37,676 nt of DNA, from NCBI GenBank assembly GCA_024690505.1, contig JAILPA010000101.1, forward strand, positions 1 to 37,676, read 5' to 3'. Under the pieces are notes generated by a model. It was given only the letters and a program-made list of their open reading frames with translations, searched no databases and had not been told where the DNA came from. The position numbers and the translations under genes are program-made. The stretch comes from Prevotella sp. GTDB taxonomy: Bacteria; Bacteroidota; Bacteroidia; Bacteroidales; Bacteroidaceae. This document shows positions 10,383-19,530 of this stretch, one piece after another. Numbering within the stretch: position 1 is the stretch's first letter; each line of letters opens with the position of its first letter.

Positions 10383-10611
10383 TCCCATCTACAGCTCCGA
10401 GCGCAGCGACCGCCTCAAGGAGGCCGAGCAGCACGCCCGCCGCGAGCTGGGGCTCGACCCGCCACCGCCGTTCCGCCACGAGGACATCCGCGGACTGTTC
10501 AGCGGTGTACGCCGCCACAAGCGCGGCAGCGGGTGGCTCTGGAGTCTACCCATGCTCCTCTCGCTCATCGTCATCTTCGCAGCCACGCTCTTGCTCCTGC
10601 TGGCTCATTAA
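10354..10611 (+). CDS. Small single-pass membrane protein
   Basis: This is an 85-residue protein starting at the ATG at 10354 (MKKPRPFYHSPIYSSERSD). The charged N-terminal two thirds carries KEAEQHARRELGL. A single C-terminal transmembrane segment (about 63-84) follows and the protein ends with LLLLLAH. It overlaps the end of the OstA-like gene by 29 bp and stops 20 bp before mutL, so it sits inside the operon. I do not recognise a characterised family. Similar small proteins between OstA-like genes and mutL are, from memory, seen in other Bacteroidales, which argues that it is real. Function unknown. Confidence 0.7.
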   Translation: MKKPRPFYHSPIYSSERSDRLKEAEQHARRELGLDPPPPFRHEDIRGLFSGVRRHKRGSGWLWSLPMLLSLIVIFAATLLLLLAH

Positions 10612-10631
10612 CCCCCCAACGCACTCAGCCC

Positions 10632-12500
10632 ATGTCCGACATCATACAACTCCTCCCTGACTCCGTAGCCAACCAGATTGCCGCCGGCGAGGTGATTCAG
10701 CGCCCCGCCTCGGTCATCAAGGAACTGGTTGAGAATGCCGTCGATGCAGGTGCCCGCAACATCCGCGTGCTCGTGGTCGATGCAGGCCGCACCAGCATAC
10801 AGGTCATCGACGACGGCTGCGGCATGAGCGAGACCGATGCCCGACTGGCCTTCGAGCGGCACGCCACATCGAAGATACGCCAGGCCGACGACCTCTTCTC
10901 GCTACACACCATGGGCTTCCGCGGCGAGGCGTTGCCCTCGATAGCTGCCGTGGCACAGGTTGAGCTGACCACCCGCATGGCCACCGACGAGCTGGGCACA
11001 CGCCTCTCGCTGCAAGGCACCCGCGTGATGGGACAGGAGCCAGTGGCCTGTCCTGTGGGCTCGAACTTCAAGGTTGAGAACCTGTTCTTCAACGTGCCGG
11101 CACGCCGCAAGTTCTTAAAGTCGAACACCACCGAGCTGAACAACATCGTGGCGGCCTTCGAGCGCATCGTGCTGGTCTATCCCGGCATCAGCTTCACCCT
11201 CTACAGCAACGGTCAGGAGCTACTGGTGCTGCGTGCCGGCAGCCTGCGTCAGCGCATCAGCGACGTCTTCGGCCATAAGCTCAGTCAGGAGTTGCTGCCC
11301 GTAGAGGTCGACACCGCCCTCTGCCGCATCAGCGGGTTCGTGGGCAAGCCCGAGATAGCCCACAAGAAGGGCAGCCACACCTATTTCTTCGTGAACGGCC
11401 GCTACATGAAGCACCCCTACTTCCACCGGGCCGTGGTGAGCGCCTATGACCGTCTGCTACCCGAGGGGATGGTGGCCCCCTACTTCATCTACTTCGACGT
11501 AGAGCCGGCCGACATCGACGTGAACATCCACCCCACGAAGACCGAGATAAAGTTCGAGAACGAGCAGGGCATCTACCAGATTCTGACGGCCACCGTCAAG
11601 GATGCCCTGGGCCGCTTCTGCGAGGTGCCCGCCATCGACTTCGACACCGAGGGTCGGCCCGACATTCCCGTCTTCGACCCCCGCCGCGACGCCGTGCAGA
11701 TGCCGCACGTGAGCTACAACCCCGCCTACAACCCCTTCGGAGGCACCACCAGCCCGTCGCTAGCCAACGGCAGCACGGGCAACGGACAACTTGCACCCGC
11801 CTCGGCCGGCATCCCTGCTGACGGCCTCACGGCAGCACCCATAAGCGGCGGTTCTGCCGACGGAACCACCCCACCCGATGACCTTTTCCCCGAGACTTTC
11901 GTCCCAGCAGCAAGCAACATCCTCACGGACAAGTCGCCACAGCACTACCAGTACAAGGGGCGCTACGTGATGACCGCCGTGAAGTCGGGACTGATGGTTA
12001 TCGACCAGCAGCGGGCCGACATCCGCATACGCTATGAGCGCTACATGAACCAGCTCAGCCGGAAGAGTGCGGCCACCCAGAGGCTTCTCTTCCCCGAGAT
12101 GCTGCAGTTCTCACCCTCCGACGATGTGGTGATGCAGCGCATGATGCCAGCCCTGGCCAACATGGGATTCGACATCAGCAGCCTGGGCGGAGCCACCTAT
12201 GCACTGGCCGGCATACCCGCCGACGCCGAGGGCACCGACCCCCTGGCACTGGTGCGCAACATCGTGGCCGACGCCGCTTTCGGCATAGGAAACGCGCAGC
12301 CTGCCGACGACCTGCGCTCGGCAATGGCGCTCAGCATGGCACGCCACACCGCCATTGAGCAGGGACAGGTGCTCGGCAACGACGACATGGAGCGGCTCGT
12401 GAACGAGCTTTTCGCCTGCTCCAACGTCAACTACACCCCCGACGGACAAACCATACTGGCCATACTGCCACAGACTGACATCGAAAAGCTCCTGCCATAG
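10632..12500 (+). CDS. mutL: DNA mismatch repair protein MutL
   Basis: This is a 622-residue GHKL ATPase that links MutS recognition to strand processing. The N-terminal motifs are LLPDSVANQIAAGEVIQRP, ELVENAVDAGA, DDGCGM, GFRGEALPSI and NIHPTKTEIKFE. A Gly/Ser/Pro/Ala-rich linker covers about 365-430, followed by the C-terminal dimerisation domain. The start was placed at this ATG because it gives the canonical N terminus; the frame is open further upstream without homology. The usual endonuclease motif DQHA(x)2E(x)4E reads DQQRADIRIRYE from D458. The usual terminal CPHGRP region reads CSNVNYTPDG from C596. The nickase site therefore looks degenerate. It is the last gene of the guaB run. Confidence 0.95.
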   Translation: MSDIIQLLPDSVANQIAAGEVIQRPASVIKELVENAVDAGARNIRVLVVDAGRTSIQVIDDGCGMSETDARLAFERHATSKIRQADDLFSLHTMGFRGEALPSIAAVAQVELTTRMATDELGTRLSLQGTRVMGQEPVACPVGSNFKVENLFFNVPARRKFLKSNTTELNNIVAAFERIVLVYPGISFTLYSNGQELLVLRAGSLRQRISDVFGHKLSQELLPVEVDTALCRISGFVGKPEIAHKKGSHTYFFVNGRYMKHPYFHRAVVSAYDRLLPEGMVAPYFIYFDVEPADIDVNIHPTKTEIKFENEQGIYQILTATVKDALGRFCEVPAIDFDTEGRPDIPVFDPRRDAVQMPHVSYNPAYNPFGGTTSPSLANGSTGNGQLAPASAGIPADGLTAAPISGGSADGTTPPDDLFPETFVPAASNILTDKSPQHYQYKGRYVMTAVKSGLMVIDQQRADIRIRYERYMNQLSRKSAATQRLLFPEMLQFSPSDDVVMQRMMPALANMGFDISSLGGATYALAGIPADAEGTDPLALVRNIVADAAFGIGNAQPADDLRSAMALSMARHTAIEQGQVLGNDDMERLVNELFACSNVNYTPDGQTILAILPQTDIEKLLP

Positions 12501-12521
12501 TAACCTTCACACGGATGGCAA

Positions 12522-12687
12522 AATGTAAGGAAAATTCAGATTCGCAAAAAAAGCGATAAAACAAGGACTTTAGGAAAGCACCGCTTTGAAGGTGGAAAAG
12601 CACCGCTTCTTGCCCCTCAAAGCTGTCCTTTTCCACCTTCAAAGCGGCGCTTTACTTTTCACAGAAATTACAATGTCAAGATAATTC
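12522..12687 (-). repeat. Dispersed hairpin element, copy B
   Basis: This copy is in inverse orientation. AATGTAAGGAAAATTC (12522-12537) and AATGTCAAGATAATTC (12672-12687) are the directly repeated boundary motifs. The two-tier hairpin lies between about 12574 and 12652, with units such as AAAGCACCGCTTTGAAGG and CCTTCAAAGCGGCGCTTT. The conserved TTCGCAAAAAAAGCG stretch is between hairpin and left boundary. The outer arm is perfectly paired here through GAAGG/CCTTC, where copy A has GAGAG/CTCTC. It starts 21 bp after mutL. The tail beyond the boundary is only weakly recognisable, because it would run into mutL. Confidence 0.82.
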
Positions 12688-12902
12688 ACCTCCCGCTCCT
12701 GTCTCGCAAGGTACAAAATCCAGCTCAGTCGCTTCATCGTCACGACAGCAATCCTCAAGTCAACTCACGCCACAATTGCCCATTGCCGTCAGGAAAGGAA
12801 AAAAGAAACCAGAATAAGCCTCTCCACAAGCACGAAGTACCTGCCATTTCAGCACAAATCATCAATCAAATAAAGATTTTAAGAAGAAAATGACAAAAAA
12901 AC
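12688..12902. other. Intergenic stretch before the large lipoprotein gene
   Basis: I see no gene, terminator or repeat in this AT-rich interval beyond the copy B element on its left and the promoter on its right. It probably forms part of the upstream regulatory region of the lipoprotein gene. Confidence 0.35.
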
Positions 12903-12933
12903 TTGTTCGATTCTAAAAAATTGCTTAACTTTG
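12903..12933 (+). promoter_or_regulatory. Bacteroidetes-type promoter for the coiled-coil lipoprotein gene
   Basis: A -33-like TTG (12903-12905) is followed, after a 20 bp spacer, by the -7 box TAACTTTG (12926-12933), an exact TAnnTTTG match. The start codon at 13043 would leave a 5' leader of about 100 nt, long enough to hold regulation. Confidence 0.65.
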
Positions 12934-13042
12934 CCACGATTTTGTACATATCAGTTTTTGGAATAGCGCCGTAGTACGTTGGTAAACGTGCAAAGGCTGG
13001 CATTAAGACAATTGATCAATTATTTGTTTAATTATAATTATT

Positions 13043-16000
13043 ATGTTCATGAAAAAGAAATTTATTAATGGATTGCTCATGGCTGCTGCCTTCGTCACCG
13101 CCACGGGCTCTATGGTTTCTTGCACTGACAAGGAGGAAGACCGCCTGCAGGAATTCCAGCAGGCAATGGCCGAATCGCCCATTACCATCAAGGTGGTGGA
13201 AGACCAGGCTAAAGCTCTTCATGAGGTGGACTCAACACTCCGTGCTCTCATCGCAAACTGCCACACCAACTGCAAGGCTTATGTAGACCAGCAGCTGACC
13301 AAGTACGTGACAATCGCCTCTTTCAACAAGTACAAGATTGACACGTTGGTGTACTACACCTCTGAGAAAATCGAGGAACTGCTGAAGGGCAAGCTCGACA
13401 CCATGCAGGTGTACACCAAGGAAGAGATCAACAACCTGCTGAAAGGCTACATGCCTACCGACTCTATCGAGAAGTACTACTTCACCAAGAACGACGTGAA
13501 CGACCTGCTGAAAGGCTATATGCCTTCAGACACCATCACGAAGTACTTCTACTCGAAGACCGAGGTTGACAATCTCATCAAGGAATTCACCAAGGAGCAG
13601 GACGTTATCCGCATCATCCTCGGTGAGCTGAAGAATGCCGACAGCGCCATCAACAACGCCGTTGACAGCCTGATGGACAACCACAAGTATGGTACCGGCG
13701 ACGAGAAGCTGACCACACACGAGCTCGTTGACTCGTTCCTGAACCTCAGCAAAATTGCCATCGAGGCTCATGCATGGGCTAAGGACGCCAAAGAGTGGGT
13801 CGATGCCAACAAGGAGACCTTCATCCAGTATGGCGTGGACATCGCTGCCCTGAAGAAGGCCGACAGCGTGCTGAAGCAGAACATCGCCGACATCAACAGC
13901 GACATCTTCGACCTGCAGAGCGAGCTCAGCGACCTCAAGGTGCACGTCTACAACGTTCACTGCGACTCTATCCGTCAGCTCAACGACTCGGTGCTCGCCA
14001 TCCAGAAGAACATCGAGCAGCTCGACTCGTTCGCTCGCGCTAACATCGACACCCTGACCAACAAGATCAGCAAGGTGGAAGAGGCCTACAAGGCTGCCGA
14101 CAAGGAACTGAAGGACGAGATCAAAGACATCAAGGACGAGATCAAAGACATCAAGGATCGCCTCGAAGTAGTGGAGAAGGGCGTACTCGCCAACTCGAAG
14201 AGCATCAAGGGCATCGTGACCGAGATTCGCATCGACGGATGCGCTAACCCCATCTATGGTGAGGGCGCACTCCCCATCGGCATCCAGTCAAACGTACTTG
14301 CTGCTCACTACGGCTACATCAAGGTGCCCGGAGGAGTATACTTCCCCAACACCTCGGCTAAGGACTACGTTAGCGGCGTTACCGTTGATGCAGAAGACCT
14401 CGAGGGCGTAACTAAGTCCGCATTCGCCACCGATCAGCTGACACAGCTCGACGATGACGACAACGCCGGTACCATCTACGTCACCGTGAACCCCAGCACC
14501 ATCGACTTCGCCGGCCAGACACTCAAGCTGCTCAACAGCCAGGGACAGGAAGCAGGCATCACACTCGGTGAACTGCAGAAGAGCGACCACGTGCTCGCAT
14601 TCGGCTATGACTACACTCGTGCCGGTTCAATGAACTTCTACGAAGCTCCCGCTAAGCTGGTCAACATCGAGACCGCTATGCCTCGCTACGATGCCACATC
14701 GCTGAAGAGCGCCGCTTCTGCTCTGAAGGAGATCCTTACACGCGAAAAGCCCCAAAGCGACCAGAATAACGCCAGCGCCATTGCTGTCGCTGTCTACAAG
14801 AACATGAGCAACATCCTCGACCGCTATGCACTCCAGGCTACCTACAAGAGCTACGAGGTGGTCGACGGTGAGGAGAAGGAAGTGGAGCACCAGTACACAT
14901 CGGCCTACAACCTCGCTGCTGTAGCCGTTCGCGCACTGCCCTACAACTTCGCTGACGAGTTCACATTCTCCAACGTTCCCGGCATCAAGAAGCTGGAGGA
15001 CTTCATTGGTGACATGATCGACGGCATCAAGATCGACCTCGGTCTGAACGACGTGAAAATCCACGACATCGGCACCATCTCTAAGATCACCATCAAGGAG
15101 AAGACCAAGGCCGACTTCGCAGCATTCAACGTAGAGGTGAAGTTCACCATCAACCAGGATGTCAACATCAGCAAGGACGAGCTGCAGGCTACTGTAATAG
15201 TGCCTCGCCAGGCCGTGTACCCCACCACGAAGTCTAACCCCGAAGGACTGGATCCCTCATGGTTCGATGCTAATGGCAGACTGCTGCCTCAATACAGAAC
15301 AGACAACCACATCATCGCTTTCGTTCCCGAGCAGACACTGACAGCTCATGCCGATAAGGGCGTTGAGAAGAACATCACCTATTCCTTCACCTACGAGAAG
15401 GATCTCAGCGAAGACATCCTGGGCCTCTACAACGATATGACCGAGCCCCTCGACAACATCAACGACATGATCGACAAGATCAACACGTGGCTGGATGACG
15501 TGAACGATCTGCTCAAGGCTGTCCAGGCTATCGAAGGCAAGATTGAGGAGGCCAAGAACGACGTCAAGAAGGACCTGCTGGGCTACCTCGACAAGTTCAA
15601 CGAGAAGTTCACTCCGTACCTGAACGGCCGCATCTATCTTGAGCCCAAGGTGTTCGTGAAGGCCGACGATAGCTTCCGTCCCCTCTCACAGTCAGCTAAG
15701 CTGGCTACAAAGGTTACCGATGCCGAGTTCAATCTGGTTACCACTTCCTACACGGCTGAAATCCTTGCACCTGCTTACAAGAAGTTTGCCCGCGTGACCA
15801 ACGTTTGGAATAGCGACCGCACAAAGAGCGCTAAGGGTGGCGATGCCAACCTGAAGGCAATCCAGGCTGCAGCCAACACATTCCAGGAGGGCGTTTGCAC
15901 CTTCAACAAGGTTCTGCCCGGCAACACTAACCTGATTCACTTCGTCGGCCAGGCTGGCAAGGGTTACATCTATGAGATCCTGTTCGAGGCTATGGACTAC

Positions 16001-16045
16001 GAGGGCCACATCATCGCCCAGAAGTACTATGTACAGGTGAAGTAA
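13043..16045 (+). CDS. Large surface lipoprotein with coiled coil and fibre-like repeats
   Basis: This is a 1000-residue exported lipoprotein with signal peptide and lipobox at TGSMVSC, predicted lipidated C27. An alpha-helical N-terminal region follows. Residues 104-182 hold four copies of a ~22-residue unit (YTKEEINNLLKGYMPTDSIE, FTKNDVNDLLKGYMPSDTI, YSKTEVDNLI). A long coiled coil extends to about 385 and includes tandem DEIKDIK heptads. The rest is predicted beta-rich with a late helical hairpin near 795-855. The ending of the coiled coil (SIKGIVTEIRIDGCANPIYG) is like Bacteroidales lipoproteins often labelled with a PL29-lyase N-terminal domain. No lyase activity is implied. An ATG six bases downstream (13049) is an equal start. 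It sits 43 bp before an OmpA gene. Confidence 0.8.
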   Translation: MFMKKKFINGLLMAAAFVTATGSMVSCTDKEEDRLQEFQQAMAESPITIKVVEDQAKALHEVDSTLRALIANCHTNCKAYVDQQLTKYVTIASFNKYKIDTLVYYTSEKIEELLKGKLDTMQVYTKEEINNLLKGYMPTDSIEKYYFTKNDVNDLLKGYMPSDTITKYFYSKTEVDNLIKEFTKEQDVIRIILGELKNADSAINNAVDSLMDNHKYGTGDEKLTTHELVDSFLNLSKIAIEAHAWAKDAKEWVDANKETFIQYGVDIAALKKADSVLKQNIADINSDIFDLQSELSDLKVHVYNVHCDSIRQLNDSVLAIQKNIEQLDSFARANIDTLTNKISKVEEAYKAADKELKDEIKDIKDEIKDIKDRLEVVEKGVLANSKSIKGIVTEIRIDGCANPIYGEGALPIGIQSNVLAAHYGYIKVPGGVYFPNTSAKDYVSGVTVDAEDLEGVTKSAFATDQLTQLDDDDNAGTIYVTVNPSTIDFAGQTLKLLNSQGQEAGITLGELQKSDHVLAFGYDYTRAGSMNFYEAPAKLVNIETAMPRYDATSLKSAASALKEILTREKPQSDQNNASAIAVAVYKNMSNILDRYALQATYKSYEVVDGEEKEVEHQYTSAYNLAAVAVRALPYNFADEFTFSNVPGIKKLEDFIGDMIDGIKIDLGLNDVKIHDIGTISKITIKEKTKADFAAFNVEVKFTINQDVNISKDELQATVIVPRQAVYPTTKSNPEGLDPSWFDANGRLLPQYRTDNHIIAFVPEQTLTAHADKGVEKNITYSFTYEKDLSEDILGLYNDMTEPLDNINDMIDKINTWLDDVNDLLKAVQAIEGKIEEAKNDVKKDLLGYLDKFNEKFTPYLNGRIYLEPKVFVKADDSFRPLSQSAKLATKVTDAEFNLVTTSYTAEILAPAYKKFARVTNVWNSDRTKSAKGGDANLKAIQAAANTFQEGVCTFNKVLPGNTNLIHFVGQAGKGYIYEILFEAMDYEGHIIAQKYYVQVK
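13352..13591 (+). repeat. In-frame ~66 bp repeats encoding YxKxEVxxLLKGYMPxD units
   Basis: Four consecutive units (residues 104-182) share the pattern (Y/F)(T/S)K-acidic-x-(I/V)-x-x-L-(L/I)-K, with GYMP-(T/S)-D in the middle two. The pattern resembles the YTKxEVDxLL repeats seen in many phage and bacterial trimeric fibre proteins. The middle two units are close in DNA as well (CTGCTGAAAGGCTAYATGCC). Confidence 0.75.
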
Positions 16046-16088
16046 TCAAGTAATGTCGAATCAAAGTTAAAAAGACACACTGACGATT

Positions 16089-17276
16089 ATGAATATGAAG
16101 AAAATAATGCTTTCTGCTATGCTGATGCTGGGATTTATCTCAGCATCGGCACAGGGCACACAGGAGCGCAAAGTCCTTCGCACGGACTATATCTTTGAAC
16201 CCCATTGGTATGTGCAGCTGCAGCCCATCGGCGGACAGTACACTCTGGGCGAGGTAGACTTCCAGAAACTGCTGTCATGGAACGTGCAGGGTGCCATTGG
16301 CTACAACTTCACACCCTACATCGGTGCACGTCTCTCGGTTAATGCTTGGCAAAGCAAGGCCGGTACTGAAGCCTTCCACGACTTCAACGGCAACGAGATC
16401 AGCGCCCGCCAGGAATGGTCGTGGAAGTACATTGCTCCTATGGCCGACTTGACCGTGAATCTCTCTAACATGATTATGGGCAACTATAACCCCATGCGTG
16501 CTTTCAACCTGGGTGCATTCGTAGGTATCGGTGCCAACTTCGGTTGGGGCAACGACAAGGCCAACAAATACTACACGCAGATGATGAACTCGGGCCAGAC
16601 GTTCCTGCCTGGATTCGAGCCCTTCCGCTACCTGTGGGGCAAGCCTCATAAGGACAAGGACTTGCAAACTCTGCTGAACGTTCACTTCGGTCTTACTGGC
16701 GACATCCGCCTGAACGACCGCTTCTCGATCAACCTCGAGATGCAGGCCAACACCCTGAGCGACCGCTACAACTCGAAGCGTGCTGACAACAGCGACTGGT
16801 ACTTCAATGCACTGGCTGGCGTGAAAATCAACCTGGGTAAGACTTACCACACTGAGACAATCTACGAGCCCGAGCCCAAGATTGAATACCGCGAGAAGAT
16901 TGTGAAGGAGATTGTGGAAGTTCCTGTTCCCTGTCCCGAGGAGGAAGAAGTTATCGAGCCTCTGCGCCGCGACATCTTCTTCTCCATCAACAAGAGCAAC
17001 ATCGCTCCTGGCGAGCAGCAGAAGGTTGACGACGTTGTGGCTTACCTGAAGGAGCACCCGAAGGCAAAGGTAACCGTTACTGGTTATGCTGATAAGGGCA
17101 CTGGTAACGCTACCATCAACGCCCGCCTTGGCTTGAACCGCTCGAAGATTGTGGTTGAGGAACTGGTAAAGAAGGGCATCGACCGCTCGCGCATCATTGC
17201 CGACAGCAAGGGCGACACCGAGCAGCCGTTCGCCGAGAACAACAAGAACCGTGTCACTATCTGTATCGCTCAGTAA
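16089..17276 (+). CDS. OmpA-family outer membrane protein
   Basis: This 395-residue protein starts with a signal peptide (MNMKKIMLSAMLMLGFISASAQ). An N-terminal beta-barrel of alternating amphipathic strands follows (WYVQLQPIGGQYTL, NVQGAIGYNFTPYIGARLSV, WYFNALAGVKINLG). A linker with YEPEPKIEYREKIVKEIVEV leads to the OmpA C-terminal peptidoglycan-binding domain (about 285-395: DIFFSINKSNIAPGE, VTVTGYADKGTGNATINARL). The protein would anchor the outer membrane to peptidoglycan. It follows the coiled-coil lipoprotein by 43 bp without a visible terminator, so the two may be co-expressed. A terminator follows. Confidence 0.92.
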   Translation: MNMKKIMLSAMLMLGFISASAQGTQERKVLRTDYIFEPHWYVQLQPIGGQYTLGEVDFQKLLSWNVQGAIGYNFTPYIGARLSVNAWQSKAGTEAFHDFNGNEISARQEWSWKYIAPMADLTVNLSNMIMGNYNPMRAFNLGAFVGIGANFGWGNDKANKYYTQMMNSGQTFLPGFEPFRYLWGKPHKDKDLQTLLNVHFGLTGDIRLNDRFSINLEMQANTLSDRYNSKRADNSDWYFNALAGVKINLGKTYHTETIYEPEPKIEYREKIVKEIVEVPVPCPEEEEVIEPLRRDIFFSINKSNIAPGEQQKVDDVVAYLKEHPKAKVTVTGYADKGTGNATINARLGLNRSKIVVEELVKKGIDRSRIIADSKGDTEQPFAENNKNRVTICIAQ

Positions 17277-17319
17277 ACAACAGCTTATCACAAAGCTGAA
17301 CACTGAATTATAACCAAAG

Positions 17320-17377
17320 AAGTCTGGCCTTGCTTCTAATATCTCTAAAAAGATAAGGAAGTAAAGCCAGACTTTTA
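17320..17377 (+). terminator. Terminator after the OmpA-family gene
   Basis: AAGTCTGGC (17320-17328) pairs with GCCAGACTT (17366-17374), with further pairing inside (CTTGCTTC with GAAGTAAAG, TATCT with AGATA). The 3' arm ends in TTTT. The long, branched stem lies 44 bp after the stop. Confidence 0.75.
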
Positions 17378-17394
17378 AATATAAAAAAAGAAAA

Positions 17395-19509
17395 ATGAAA
17401 AAACTGTTACTCACCGCCGTTTGCATGGCCGCCCTTTCAGTTCAGGCTCAGGAAGTGCTGCCTGATGGCTACTACCGTGTACAGAACAAACAAACTACAA
17501 ACTACATTATCGTGACTCACAATCAGGGAGGTCTGAACGCCACCACGCAGACAGCCGACCTGCGAGCCCTTGAAACCATCCGTGGCTTCGACAAGGTGGA
17601 GACCGACCCCGCCTCTGTCATCTACATCAAGAAGGACCCTGGCGGCTATCGACTGAAGGCCCAGGGTGAAGACACCTACGAGCTAGTGCACTACTACATG
17701 CAGCTGGCTAAGAAAGACGGCGCCTGGGCAGCCTACGCCACCGAGTCAGGACTGACGAAGTACCTCTATGAGCAGGTGAACATTGACGAGCAGACTGACC
17801 AAATCATTGAGGACTGGAGCCGTGTAATCACGCCTACTGCCGAGCAACTCTCAAAGATATACAATAAAGCCGAGCACAGAGACCGCCGCTGGTGGTACAT
17901 CAATGAAGTCACGTTGGCCGACGGCCAATACTTTGGCGTGGCACCGCAGACGAAAGCCGGCGACATGTTCTATCAGACCTTCTATGCCGACTTCCCCTTT
18001 TCCTTCAACACCAGCAGCTGCAAGGCCTACAGCGTCAAGCTGACCGACGAGGCTTTAGGTGTGGCAGTATGGGAAGAGCTGAGTGGCCCCATTGCCAAGG
18101 GCCAGCCCGTCATCATTGGCAGCCCGTCGAACGTGGCCAAGGACAACAAACTGAACATTGGCGTTACCGGCGCTACCACTATCAGTGACAACAAGCTTAC
18201 CGGTGTCTTCTTCAACCGCTACGACTACATGCAGAATATTGACAACCGCGTAGCTAACGACCCCGCAACGATGCGTCTGCTGGGAACAACCAGCGACGGC
18301 CGACTGGCGTTTGTCAAGTCCGACGTTGACTATATCCCCCGCAATACGGCCTACCTCACCGTCTCAGCCACCGCCCCCGACGAGCTGGTGCTGATGACCG
18401 CTGCTGAGTACGCCGACATGAAGGCCAAACACACCGTCACCATCACCGCCCGCAATGCCGAGCGCGAATATGGCGACCAGAACCCAACGCTGGCCTTCGA
18501 CATTACCGCAGGTGCTATCCTCAGCGGCACACCCGTAGTAAGCACCGAGGCCGACGAGCAATCGCCCGTGGGCACCTACCCCATCGTGGTAAGCCTGGGA
18601 ACGGTTGGGAACCGCCTGGCCACCTTGGTTAACGGAACGCTGACCGTGAAGAAGGCTCCACTGACCATTGCTGCAGGCACCTATACGAAGAAGCAGGGCG
18701 AACCGATGCCCGACTTCGCACTCACCTTCACCGGTTTCAAGAACGGTGAGACTAGCGACGTGTTGACCACACAGCCCACCATTAGCTGTGAGGCCAATGA
18801 GCTCAGTGCCCCCGGCGAGTACACTATCACCGTCTACGGTGCCGAAGCGCAGAACTATGACATCGCCTACACAACAGGCAAACTCATTGTCACCGAAGCC
18901 GACCTCGTGACTGTGACAGTTAAGGACACGAAGCGGACCTACGGCGATGCCAACCCCAACTTCAACTATGAGGTCAGTGGCGGCACCCTGCAGGGAACGC
19001 CCGAAATCAGCTGTACGGCCACTGCCACATCGCCCGTTGGAAACTACGACATCGTGGCAAGCCTGGGCACTGTTACCAACCCCAACGTGATTTTTGTTGC
19101 CGGCAAACTGACTGTAGAGAAGGCCACCATCGAAGTGACCGTAGATGACTGCGAGCGCTCAATGGAAGAGCCCAACCCAACGTTCACACTCCACTACAGT
19201 GGCTTCAAGAACGGCGAGGACGAGTCGGTCTTCACACAGTTACCCGTTGCAACCACGACAGCCACCTCAAGCAGCCAGCCCGGTGAATACGAGATCACCA
19301 TCAGCGGCGGCGAGGCCCAGAACTACGCATTTACCTATGTTCCCGGCACACTGACGGTGAAGCAGACGGATGCCATCCATGCCGTGAGCATCAGCCGTCC
19401 GGCAGACGTCTTCACACTCGACGGCCGCAAGGTTCGCGCCAACGCTACCACGCTCCAGGGTCTGCCCCGTGGCGTCTACGTGGTGAACGGCCGCAAGATG
19501 GTGTTCTGA
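17395..19509 (+). CDS. Secreted MBG-repeat protein with C-terminal sorting-like tail
   Basis: This is a 704-residue protein with a signal peptide (MKKLLLTAVCMAALSVQAQ). The N-terminal ~340 residues begin DGYYRVQNKQTTNYIIV, a ricin-like/beta-trefoil style opening common in Prevotella secreted proteins. Four tandem MBG (YDG-type) Ig-like domains follow at about 343-420, 421-500, 504-576 and 577-655, each with a REYGDxNPT- or EPNPTFTL-like start and an SPVGxY or APGEY motif. The tail (VFTLDGRKVRANATT ... LPRGVYVVNGRKMVF) resembles Bacteroidetes C-terminal secretion domains. It probably is a surface or secreted binding protein; the ligand is unknown. No -7 box was seen, so transcription may depend on read-through. 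Confidence 0.82.
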   Translation: MKKLLLTAVCMAALSVQAQEVLPDGYYRVQNKQTTNYIIVTHNQGGLNATTQTADLRALETIRGFDKVETDPASVIYIKKDPGGYRLKAQGEDTYELVHYYMQLAKKDGAWAAYATESGLTKYLYEQVNIDEQTDQIIEDWSRVITPTAEQLSKIYNKAEHRDRRWWYINEVTLADGQYFGVAPQTKAGDMFYQTFYADFPFSFNTSSCKAYSVKLTDEALGVAVWEELSGPIAKGQPVIIGSPSNVAKDNKLNIGVTGATTISDNKLTGVFFNRYDYMQNIDNRVANDPATMRLLGTTSDGRLAFVKSDVDYIPRNTAYLTVSATAPDELVLMTAAEYADMKAKHTVTITARNAEREYGDQNPTLAFDITAGAILSGTPVVSTEADEQSPVGTYPIVVSLGTVGNRLATLVNGTLTVKKAPLTIAAGTYTKKQGEPMPDFALTFTGFKNGETSDVLTTQPTISCEANELSAPGEYTITVYGAEAQNYDIAYTTGKLIVTEADLVTVTVKDTKRTYGDANPNFNYEVSGGTLQGTPEISCTATATSPVGNYDIVASLGTVTNPNVIFVAGKLTVEKATIEVTVDDCERSMEEPNPTFTLHYSGFKNGEDESVFTQLPVATTTATSSSQPGEYEITISGGEAQNYAFTYVPGTLTVKQTDAIHAVSISRPADVFTLDGRKVRANATTLQGLPRGVYVVNGRKMVF

Positions 19510-19530
19510 CATCAGTCTTGAATTAGTTTG

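Noticed and set aside
13043..16045. Calling the large lipoprotein a polysaccharide lyase
   Set aside because: Only the coiled-coil end resembles a domain that is labelled by association with PL29 lyases; no catalytic motif was visible.
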